From Aquatica leii (taxonomy: Eukaryota > Arthropoda > Insecta > Coleoptera > Lampyridae): a stretch of 64,000 nt of DNA. Of this stretch, positions 54,717 to 64,000 are shown one piece after another. Under the pieces are notes generated by a model. That model was not told the origin of the DNA, searched no databases, and was given only the letters and a program-made list of their open reading frames with translations. The stretch lies in contig CM069432.1 in the NCBI GenBank assembly GCA_035610365.1, forward strand, positions 222,168,532 through 222,232,531, read 5' to 3'. Both the position numbers and the translations under genes were made by a program. How positions within the stretch are numbered: position 1 is the stretch's first letter; each line of letters starts with the position of its first letter.

Positions 54717-57099
54717 ATATCTGTAATAATAATAACAATAGGATTAAAGCAAACAATAGTGAAATTTAGAATCTTATAGGATAATTTTATGAATACTATC
54801 TATGTATAGATTTTTAAATACATATGTACATCAAAGATAATTTTATTTCAATTCATTAATTAATAATAAGGGTAAACACTTGTATACAAATTCAAAAAAA
54901 AACAAATACAGTAAATTATATACGAAACAAATATATTTATTGATAAAAATAGTTCACAAAAAAATCATCACCAAGTAGTGATGGACAATGATGACGGTTC
55001 AAACAAGTATGCAGTGTACTATAAAGAAAAATGGTATCTGAAGAAGTATTAAAAATGATTTTTCTAGATACAGAGGGCAACAAAAATTTTAAAGCAAGTT
55101 CATAAATCAACTTGTTTTTCTTACTAACGTTTGTAAATTGAGTTAAAACTTTAGCACGAATTTATATTTTACGGATTCAAAAATGTTTGGAAAAGTGTAG
55201 TGTACTAATAATGAATAAATAATTTATAAAAACCAACGGTAACGACAGTTAAATTTAATGTAAAATATATTTCAAGATTAAATAGTATTGCCTGTATTTT
55301 CTTATGCATATTGTATTATTTGTCATATTATTTATAATATATATTTATTAAATTATTATTTATTTAAAATACACAAAATTATTATTTAGTTTCTTAAATA
55401 TTTTGAATATATTCTTTTAACTATACAAAACAATTTAACACTTTAGTTATTTTTGATACATAGATGGTTTTTGTTAATAAATATTTTACAACGGGTTGGT
55501 GATAACGTCAAGAACTTGCATCCGGTAATAAAAATTATACTTTCTAACGATTTATTGGGATTTTTATAAATATGTTTTAATACCTTGAAAATTTTACAAA
55601 TTTATAAGATTTATTTGAGAAAGTGCTTAGGATATACAAAATTTTGGTTAGTTGTATATAATTATATTTGTTGGTACGAATAAATTAGCATGATAGTGCA
55701 ACATTTATTTTTTACAAAATTATAAAGTTAAAAACATTCACGTTATAATAATAAAAAAAATAAAACATTTCAAAAATAGTAATATTAGAAACTAACAAAA
55801 TTAAAATACAAAAATTAAACTTAATAGGTTTTCTCAAACTTTCCTCGTTTATTGTAATACAATAAACGCAAAGATATGCGTCTGTTAACGTTTACACGAC
55901 ATAAAAAAGCACCAAAAGCAACGCAAAATGTAAGATGCTCTACAAACAGCAATATAAATGACAACATTAGAAAGATTTATTACAAAATTTAAATATATTA
56001 CACAATTTTAAGTAAAAGAAAAAAAAACGTTAAAATGTTAAGATTATTAGAGATTATTTATTATACGCAAATAAAACGGCAATTATAATTTAACACGTTA
56101 AAGTAAATCTACAGAGAGCAATTAAAAGGCTGCATCATCAGATAAAACAGTTTCTTTACTTAAATTTGAATTTAAATCGTAGTAACAAGTTATATTTGTT
56201 ACAATTCGTAACGTAAATTAATTTAATTAGAAACATAATAAATATGCAACTTTTGTTACACGATTTAAGAAATAATAAACAAATAATAATATAAAACATT
56301 AAATCGTCTCAAAAATATTTGTTAAAAACATAAAAAGTAATGTTTTTTCTATATACAAAACTTTAAAGTTACAACAACTATAGATAAAACTAAAACAATT
56401 TTAAATGTATTGAATGTGCATTTTATTTATATAAAACATTATACAAACAATAGTTTTAAATACTACAAAGGATAAATTAATTTTATACGAATTAAGACAA
56501 AAAATATTTAAATGCATGTTTTAAAAAGTATAATTAAATGAATTTAAGAAAAAGCTTTTGTTCTTTTATCATTATTTGTTTTCAGTGATCATGGTTATAA
56601 AATATAAATAATATACATATTAAAAACTACAACGTGTTTTATTCAGACAATATTAGTTTCTGTAATAGCACATTTTTCTTATTAATTAAACTGCTGTAGT
56701 TATTGCCAATTGCATCAAAGTTTTCTATACAAAATGTCGACCTTGTAAATTTAATTTTTATCTTTAAGCTCACTTTTTAACCTTACGGTAATTATCTTCT
56801 ATACAAACACAAAAGAAAGTTTGATTAAAACTAGCAAATTAATGCGCAGTTACTTTCTTTAGGTATTTGCATATAACAATGAAAGTAAAAATTTGTATAT
56901 ACCAATTTACTGATAGAGTATTTCAGTTGTTTTTTTTTAACACGTCACAAATATAACAGACGGATTTGTCTATCAACAGGTAGCACATAAACATCTAAGT
57001 GAAACAACACATCAAGTTTTTAGAACAAACTTATTTTTTGGTATATACTTACACATATACGCTAAAAATACTTTATACACAATATTATTAATATACATT
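54717..57099. other. A+T-rich stretch, no recognised gene
   Basis: No coding sequence or repeat recognised. Short inverted AAACTTTCCTCGTTTATTG-like text near 55850 is not distinctive. Confidence 0.42.
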
Positions 57100-57105
57100 T
57101 TTATT
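57100..57105 (-). terminator. Candidate polyadenylation signal
   Basis: AATAAA on the minus strand, 172 bases past the stop codon of the exon at 57278-57383. It would give a short 3' UTR for that gene. AATAAA is common in AT-rich DNA, so the link rests on position. Confidence 0.35.
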
Positions 57106-57277
57106 TTTTAATAGTGTGTATAATGGTAATAAGACTAATTGAAGTCAACTATACCTGCAACTAGCGGTGTCCTCGTTCAATCTGCGATGAACAGCTCTTC
57201 TTGCAACTTAAACAATTTATATTTGTGTAAATTGTTTAATCGTGCTTTTTAAGCTTACAACGATTTAATACTGTCGG

Positions 57278-57383
57278 TTAGGCAGAAACGCGGTCGAACT
57301 TAAACTGGGATCCTGCAGCCAGCGTCGGTACGTTGTCGGCGCCCTTCGTCGATAAATTCACTTCGGAATCTGAAACAGCCCTA
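57278..57383 (-). CDS. Probable terminal exon of a host gene
   Basis: Minus-strand frame opening at an acceptor (TTTTCACTGTTTTAG just before 57383) and ending in TAA at 57278-57280. It encodes RAVSDSEVNLSTKGADNV, then PTLAAGSQFKFDRVSA. It is a sharp GC island in very AT-rich surroundings, and the G/C is concentrated in codon positions (ACG, GGC, GCC, GAC, CCG, CTG, TTC, CGC), as expected for a selected coding exon. The small, polar, serine/threonine-rich C-terminal tail could belong to a membrane or signalling protein; the product is not recognised. An alternative acceptor (TTTCAG) lies 14 bases inside. Earlier exons would lie to the right, beyond the window or too short to see. Confidence 0.58.
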
Positions 57384-58620
57384 CTAAAACAGTGAAAACT
57401 AGATTTTGGAATTTTTTTATTGATTGACCTTAAGGGTGACAAAATTTTTAAGGTGTGTATAAATGTGCTAATAACATAATAAGTTTAAAATACATTTGTT
57501 AGAAATGTTTTTTATATAGCTGATGTACACAAAGACATTTTCTAAAAGTAAAAATAATAACAGCTTGGGTTTTTGAACTAAACAAAATTAATAGGATTTG
57601 TTGTGTTATCTAATTACAATTTGGTAACAACTTTATTGAATAGAAAAAATAACTTTTGTTATTTAGATACTGTTAAACAAACAGCAATTTTAGATCACTT
57701 TAAACATATTTTTTTACGTTTGGAACTGGTTTATTGCGTGTTTAGTGTTCTTAACTTACTTTGAGGTAAGTATTTTACCGTCTTAAAATATTTCTTTAAA
57801 TAAAAAAAAAACAAAAATAAACACTTAAAAATATAAAAACAAATTAAAAAATAAACATATATGTATCTTAAGTTAGTATATAAGAATGTATATTTAAAAA
57901 TAAGTTATAAAAATACAATGAATTTTCTTCCGTAAACAATTAAACTTTTCAAAATCATAACTTGTAATTAGTTTTAATAAATCGCTTTAAAAAATGATAC
58001 ATTTTTATTTGTCTTGTTTTGTTCAGTGCAACTCCCAACTTGATTAGCATTTTTGTTTTATAGATTTTTGTAATTTTCTGACAGCGTTTTCATGTATATA
58101 TACATACAAAACATTATAGTTTATTTTCAAATGACAACAAAATAATAAACAAATTTAAAAAATATATTTCAGATTTAATCCACCATGTGGAACATATTTT
58201 TTAAAGAATGTTTAAATTGGTAATGCATTTCTGTAAAAAAAGTTTTGTTGCTTGTTGTTTTATTTTAACAAAACCAATTTTAAACAACGTCTTCTGTTGT
58301 CTTTTGTTAATAGATATTTAATGGGGAACCTCAAATTACTTTATTTTGACTTTTTTAATTTATGCTTAAATTATTATACAGCATTCAAATAATGTTGTTT
58401 TATTGGTAACGTTATTGTATGTTACAAAAATACGAATCTTTACATGTGTAACTAATTCTTTGTTTTGTGCTAACGTACAACTCAACCGAGTAAACAAAAG
58501 CTCTCTGAGTTTTAAATCAAATTTGTGGGATGTTTTAAAATTTTGTGAACAAATTCATTCTTATTTAAGTATGATAAAATTTAGTAGAATAAATTTTAAA
58601 AAAAATAAAAAACTTGTATG
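57384..58620 (-). other. Probable intron, no recognised feature
   Basis: AT-rich sequence upstream of the putative exon. A 75-codon plus-strand frame at 58403-58630 has no family features. Confidence 0.35.
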
Positions 58621-58804
58621 TAGGCACTAATTGGACCCCGTTATGCTATAAGGAACCAATCGACAAAAAATTAATTCCGAGTAGAATTGGAAAACACTAG
58701 TCAAATGATTATTAAAAATAATCTTGTATTTAAAAAAAGATATTTATAATTGTCTTATTTATTTTTATTTAATTATAATCTTAACAAACAAATTGAAAAA
58801 AAAA

Positions 58805-61490
58805 TTAAATAGAAATTTTAAATGAAACAGAAAATAAAGTCACTTGGGTCTTTTTTGCAAAAACGAATTTTAAATAATTATCATCTTCCACTTGGAAATC
58901 CAAGTTTGTATTATAACCCTCTATATCTTCTTCGATTGCAGCATCGCCTGTGAGATTTACATAAAATGGATTGTCCGCCGATGGAATTAAATGAAAATAG
59001 CTTTTTATATCTTCCAGTTTCGCATCTGCTACTGGTTTACCATTGGGCCCATAGCAGTGTTAGATGTCTAGCAAATAATGATTCTCGTTGCCTTCCTTTT
59101 CCTTTCTTAATATTGATCTCTGTATACTCGACGTTTTCGTAAGTTGTTGTTGTAAAGATACTGTAAGGTTTTTCTTTCAAAACCTTTATTTTTTTCATTT
59201 TCAGCCACTTAATTTTTTCTTTTCCACAACTTACTTTCCTATTTGTTATTTCTTTTTTTAATATTTCTGTGCCTACAAAATCTTTATTTTTTATATAAAC
59301 TACTTTAATAGAGTTTTTTTTCGACAGGTTTCCATTACAACCACTTAGTCTGGAGGAGAAAATAAGTTGGACAGTTTCTTGAGGGCACATTCTGCGTCGC
59401 CAAAATCGCTATCATTTGGCAAGAAACTGTGCTCTGAAACTAAAAAACGCAGTCTAATACTTTCTAAATGTGTGGAACGTTCAAGTATGCATTTCAGCAT
59501 TTGGACCATTTTTATGTTCCGGTTTTGACTCCATAATATAAGATTCTTCACTGTTTTTGCAATATTATTTTCAATGTCGAGCATCAAACAAGAACTTCGT
59601 GTAACCCTCGACCTGCCTGTCCTTTAAGCTACAAGTTAAAAACTGTCGTTTATAAAATATGATGTTTTCAGTCAGCCGTGGTAGAGGAAGGATTTTCTCC
59701 ATGTCATAAGTCAAAGTTTCTGTGGCGTCGTTTTTCCTTACATTTTTAAGGTCAATATTCATCAAATCTCTGGTTTTTTCTGCTTCTTCTAGATGCATGT
59801 TGTGCTCTAAACCAACTCTTTCTTTTTCATTTTCTTCGGGTAAATTTTTAATTTTGGCAGCATATGTATCGCACTTGTTACATGTACCTATCTTTTTTTG
59901 GTTTTTTTAATTTTAAATTAAATTCCGTTAAAAATATTTTTTTTTATATGAAGCAAATCTCACTGCGTTCGTCCTGTTTTCATTTTTTTAAAACCTATAC
60001 ATTTGTGTAAATGTTGTACCTACAGCCGAAAACTCTTGTTTTTCTTTTTTTTTCTCTGCAGTATTGAGATATATATCTAGGAAACTTACTGATATGACCA
60101 ATAACGTCATTTTGTTGTGACCACCAGCAGCTATACATCGGCGATTGAGTGTTTCCAATGTTCTTACTTTATGCAGTGCAGTATTAATACGCTTCGTAGA
60201 AATCATCAACGTTTTGATGAACATGTCTCTACGGACTACTGCTTTATTAATCAAATATACTCTAGAAAATGCTCGCTTTGCTGGATTTCTTGCGACTGTA
60301 TTTTTCCTCTTTGTTTTTTCTTCTTTTATACATGCACATAAGAAAAAAGTTTAAACATTATAGTTCCCTAAATGCCGGTGGTGTTTAAAAAACTTTCTTC
60401 TACCTTCAACAGAAATTTTTTCATGGCACTTCATCTTACATGAACACAATTAATCAACAAACTTTTTTGGTTTTACTAGTTTTTTTTCAGCTGAATAATA
60501 TTGCTGGTTACTGTTTGTACTCTTCTTTCTCTTGTTTCTGCCCTGTTTGACATATTTTCCCTTTTTTCTTTTTTTCTGACGGCCTTTACGATCAAGGTTG
60601 ATGTTAGCGTTAATGTTTTCTGTTACGTTTGATGAAAGTATGATATTATTCTATTGCACAATAAGATATTTGTCTGAGAGGGTATCACTTGAATGAGATT
60701 CATAATCCCTATCCTTCACAGAATCGTCGGAGTCTTCAAACTTTTGTGAAGGATTTCCTTCAATATTTCTATTTAGATTTTGAATACTAGTATTGCTTTT
60801 CTGTTGAGAATCAGTTTGATTTTCTACATTAACAGCAGGTTCAAAATTTGTGTCTTTTAAAAAAAAATTCAGCATCTTCAAATTCCTGGGAATACGTATT
60901 TTCAATATGTTTACTTAAACTTCTACTACTTTCAAATTGCTAAAAAAATTCTGCCGTTTCTACGGTAGGACATTTTGTAATGGCCTCTTTTTCAGTAGTT
61001 TTAGTCGTTGTTTTGATATTAGTAATACAGTCCTTATTCGTTACATCCTGAACCGATTTGGTGTAGATGATGTCGTAGTGTTTTTCGACTCCCAGAATAA
61101 CCATTTTTCTCCTGAATCTTGTTAACCAACATTTTTAACGTAAGAATTTTGTTATCTATTGTGTAGATTTTGCAGTTCGCTTTAATATTCCGGGATCCAT
61201 ACTGTTAAAAGATATTTTTGTAGAACTACCTCTTCTTTTTTTAGAGGGAAATTTTAAGATGTTACTTTTAGATGTGGTCGTTTCATCCCTAATAATAAAA
61301 ATGATTATTTACAAATTCTGTTTATACATTCAAAATTACCTAATCTCTTTAATGAAAGAAACCGATTTTTCTGTTGCAGCAGCGGCTAACTCGGTTGTTT
61401 TTTTTAATGCAAATGACTATACACTATCTGGTTTTTGTCTGTCAAAGAACTCAACATCCTTAATAATGTTGCTGGCTTCAGAATGAACCG
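58805..61490 (-). pseudogene. DUF7869-type transposase-like gene, decayed
   Basis: Minus-strand relic of a large protein multiplied in insect genomes and believed to be transposon-encoded. From the N-terminus: a long serine/lysine-rich region (61490 to about 60650); GRQKKRKNG at about 60580 (K/R-rich 'RKR..kNP..WkrN.rK' block); CHEKISVEGRRKFFKHHRHL, a cysteine-containing region; INKAVVRRDMFIKTLMIS; FTQMYRF; GTCNKCDTYAAKIKNLPEEN (C-x2-C); ERVGLEHNMHLEEAEKTRD; TLTYDMEKILPLPRLTENII and FYKRQFLTCSL (start of the DUF7869 core, with D in FDMEK); NLILWSQNRN (SDSCGGQNRN type, degraded); SEHSFLPNDSDFGDAECALK (HxFLPNDxDFG); KEITNRKVSCGKEKIKWLKM; GPNGKPVADAKLEDIKSYFH. It ends at TAA 58805-58807. There are at least six frameshifts or stops. 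The conserved D and H blocks are partly kept. Confidence 0.82.
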
Positions 61491-63435
61491 TTTTCTCTGA
61501 TTTATCAGTTATAACACAACAACTAAAAACAAACGTCTACTATACTAAAGAAAATAATCAAAAATGCAAAATCACAATTGACAAGTCGATACAAAGTCGA
61601 TTGATCGAACTTATGTCAAGGATTGAATTTCTTAATTGTGATTGGTCGGATTTTTTACCCGTTCAAAACTTGGATTTTAGTTCACATATTTTCCGTATTT
61701 TTTGTTTACTTTGTAGCACTGTATATGTTTTTCGTCTAATCATATAGCAGTTTTAGCTAGTCTAGGTTTGCAATTTCATTAAATTAACAGTTAGTAATAA
61801 TGAAATATTATTTTAAAAAAATATTTAACACAACTATAAGGTTTGGATGGTAACCTTTGTGGTGATAAATTATAAAACAAATTAAAAAGGCCGCAAAATG
61901 GACTAAACGATTAGAAACTAGAGTGATAGACATGATTTAAATCTATCCGACGCTGAAATAGAATAAATGACAAAGCACTGGTTATAACGACAAATATATC
62001 TATTTTTCAATAAAAAAAAAGATTAAAAGTTAAACGAATTAGGTACATAAATAGTAGTAAAAAATAATTTTATAAATATCACAGTTATAGCGTTAATACA
62101 AGTCCTGGAGATTAAGTATTCATCTACACAAAGTTATCGAAATACACTAAACAGAACTAAATCAAGTAATATGTAATTTCGGAGTTAATTTTTGATTTAA
62201 TGTAAAACTAGTGACTTCACGCCCGTTACAAATTGCAATTTACGTAAATGGACACGTCGTACGTATTTCACGTTTGACAAATGTAGAAATTACTGACAAA
62301 TAACAGAAAAGGGAATACTTGCGGTCGGCCATGCGGATAGCTATCGTCACACTCAAACCATCCTCTAAAATCGCTAAGAAAATGAAGATAAATTAGATAC
62401 AAGATCGTATCACAATCAAATTGTTTATTGACAAACAGTGGTTTTTACTAATCTTAAAACTGAAAACTCCACTGGGCGCTTATTTTAGAACATACATGTG
62501 AAGTATATCACAGACACCGAAAAAATAGTTTCAATTTGATATTTTTGTCCCTACTCCTACAACAAAAAGTGGGCTACCGAGAACACATTTTATACAGGAG
62601 GACGAACATTATAGTAAAGCATTTTTAACATAACACATTAACTTTTGGTTAAAGTACAAGAGATTGTTATTTTTGTTTGTTCTTTTTTTAATAGTTTTGT
62701 TATTATATCAATATAGTAAAAAAAATTCTAATAAATTGTATTTTATTGTCACAAGTAGTAGTAATAATACTGTTAAATTTTTGTTTATAGTTACATTTTT
62801 GTATCTTATCGTTGAAGATGTGTCTACAATAAAATACATTTTATAGCAATACACAAACAGTAAATAACAGTCTAATTATTACCGATAAAATAGCTTCTAA
62901 AAGAAGTACTTGCATGTTATATATTTCGCTAACGTTACATAAAAATTGTTTTTAATAGTTTATAGAAATTGATAATAATTATTAATCTGTATACAAACAG
63001 CACTGTTAATTAAAATTATCAAACTTGTTTGAATTAAATTTGAAGAAAACATGCATATTAAAAAAAAATGAAAATGTATGTTTTTAAAACATTGCATGAA
63101 TATTTTTTCTTACGTTTTACAAACATCAAAAATTGTTTTGATATTTAATGGAAATTTAATGCTAACGTTTAACCGGCTGTAATATTTATGTTACTTTATT
63201 ACAAAAACATTATCCGAATGACTGAGCTATAATATAATCATAATATGTATATATAATATAGGTTATTTTCTTTGATAACAAAAAAAAACAAAATTAATAA
63301 AATTTAAATCTGCAAATTGTTATTAATATTTTTTTTTAAAATTCCATTATTGCATTGCTAAAAATTATGGTTTTAATATAAAGCGTCTCGCGACATGAAC
63401 TGTAGGATTATGTTAAAATTTAGTGTGAGTTTTAT
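61491..63435. other. No recognised gene
   Basis: AT-rich. 62200-62600 is somewhat GC-richer (GGTCGGCCATGCGG near 62323) but has no readable frame. A 60-codon hydrophobic frame at 62664-62846 is probably chance. Confidence 0.4.
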
Positions 63436-63440
63436 AAAAG

Positions 63441-63608
63441 ATGCGATATTTCACGTTTCAACTAAGTATTTTATTTTGTGTTAAGTGTAGTAATTTTTAC
63501 GCAAATGACGTGCCCACTTTAAAAATACCGTTGCTATTAGTGCCTACTCATCTAAAAGAACCTAGCGCCGTCACTGAATACTTGAGCATGATATACTTGT
63601 ATACATAA
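63441..63608 (+). CDS. Putative small protein or first exon with signal-peptide-like start
   Basis: Open frame of 55 codons: MRYFTFQLSILFCVKC, then SNFYANDVPTLKIPLLLVPT, HLKEPSAVTEYLSM. The N-terminus has one basic residue followed by a hydrophobic core and a plausible cleavage after YA, like a signal peptide. The codons in the middle (GAC GTG CCC, AGC GCC GTC ACT) are GC-richer than the surroundings. TTTATAAAAG just upstream is TATA-like but too close to the ATG to serve it. No family is recognised, and it may be chance. Confidence 0.22.
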   Translation: MRYFTFQLSILFCVKCSNFYANDVPTLKIPLLLVPTHLKEPSAVTEYLSMIYLYT

Positions 63609-64000
63609 TGCAAACTGTATCTATTTTATTTTAATCTAAAAAATGTGAACAAACCCAATATAAATATTACAATTTAAATTTAATTTTTTAATTACAATTT
63701 ACTGCAGGTTTTCGTCTTAAAATTTTGGGGGTTGTAGCTTACAAATACGTGTTGACTTAACATTTTTTATATTTTTGCAACAAATGAACGATTTATATAC
63801 ACCTAAAATTGCACTATTAACGAACACACCTATTGGTACAATTATTAGAAGTACATAAAAAATTAAGATTCTATTTTTTTAAATAAATTAGATAATTAAA
63901 ATTAAATTTAATTAAATTAATTAAAAATTTTAATGTATTAAATTAAAATTATGAAGTGCTTTTACGAAAATACGAAACAGTCATGAACTTTTTTATTGCA
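63609..64000. other. No recognised feature
   Basis: Includes a low-complexity TTAATTAAAT-type run at about 63895-63945. Confidence 0.4.

Noticed and set aside
57760-57800. Possible micro-exon with donor-like GTAAGT on either strand
   Set aside because: Only about 24 bases between candidate sites, no coding signal and no partner exon.
58403-58630. 75-codon plus-strand frame
   Set aside because: No recognisable domain, and on the opposite strand to the DUF7869-type gene whose flank it overlaps.
62664-62846. 60-codon membrane-like frame
   Set aside because: Leucine/phenylalanine/isoleucine-rich from AT-rich codons only; no basic start, no neighbours, likely chance.
1-64000. CRISPR arrays, bacterial operons, Shine-Dalgarno sites
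   Set aside because: None seen. Composition, split genes and transposon families are those of an animal nuclear genome.

Overview
The window is about three-quarters A+T and looks like intergenic and intronic DNA of an insect. The evidence is the mix of transposon families (Tc1/mariner relatives, piggyBac, PIF/Harbinger, Crypton-type tyrosine recombinase, insect Helitron, Penelope-like elements, a DUF7869-type transposase-like gene) and a retrotransposon primer site matching the 3' end of a lysine tRNA. A beetle or hemipteran fits best, but the sequence does not settle the order. Almost everything recognisable is mobile DNA, most of it broken by stops and frameshifts. Family names come from reading translations by eye; no search was run.

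Layout. 1-2156 is the 5' end of a Ty3/gypsy-like LTR retrotransposon on the minus strand: open gag reading frame, leader, tRNA-Lys primer site and a 1.28 kb LTR. 2157-10660 is AT-rich DNA with remnants of a Penelope-like reverse transcriptase (5.4 kb), a mariner-type terminal repeat (5.9-6.3 kb), a piggyBac transposase (6.8-7.3 kb) and a Tc1 transposase (7.8-8.5 kb). 11.6-12.6 kb is a tandem duplication, one copy of which carries a 77-bp palindrome; a 146-bp hAT MITE follows. 13.88-16.46 kb is an unidentified long-TIR element whose ends are built of 14-bp units, with a piggyBac deletion derivative nested in its left arm. 19.6-25.4 kb holds a hammerhead-like motif, a Crypton-like recombinase, a second 77-bp palindrome, a mariner-type element with long TIRs, a PIF/Harbinger derivative and another mariner-type transposase. 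28.2-30.5 kb has a transposase relic and a Penelope-like element flanked by hammerhead-like motifs in opposite orientations. 36.2-41.3 kb is a minus-strand non-LTR retrotransposon split by a 2.5 kb element with GGTTAA-rich end arrays. 43.20-44.74 kb is a nearly full-length mariner-like element. 46.33-46.54 kb is an inverted pair of hammerhead-like motifs. 50.2-54.7 kb is a Helitron whose reading frame is joined to a mariner helix-turn-helix domain. 58.8-61.5 kb is a decayed DUF7869-type gene.

The only candidate host coding sequence is a terminal exon at 57278-57383 on the minus strand, with GC-rich codons, an acceptor site, a stop and a downstream AATAAA. If it is real, the 58.8-61.5 kb element lies in the last intron of that gene. 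The strongest unusual signals are the hammerhead-like motifs at three loci, the two related 77-bp palindromes (one present in only one of two tandem copies), the 14-bp-phased TIR element and the mariner-Helitron fusion frame.
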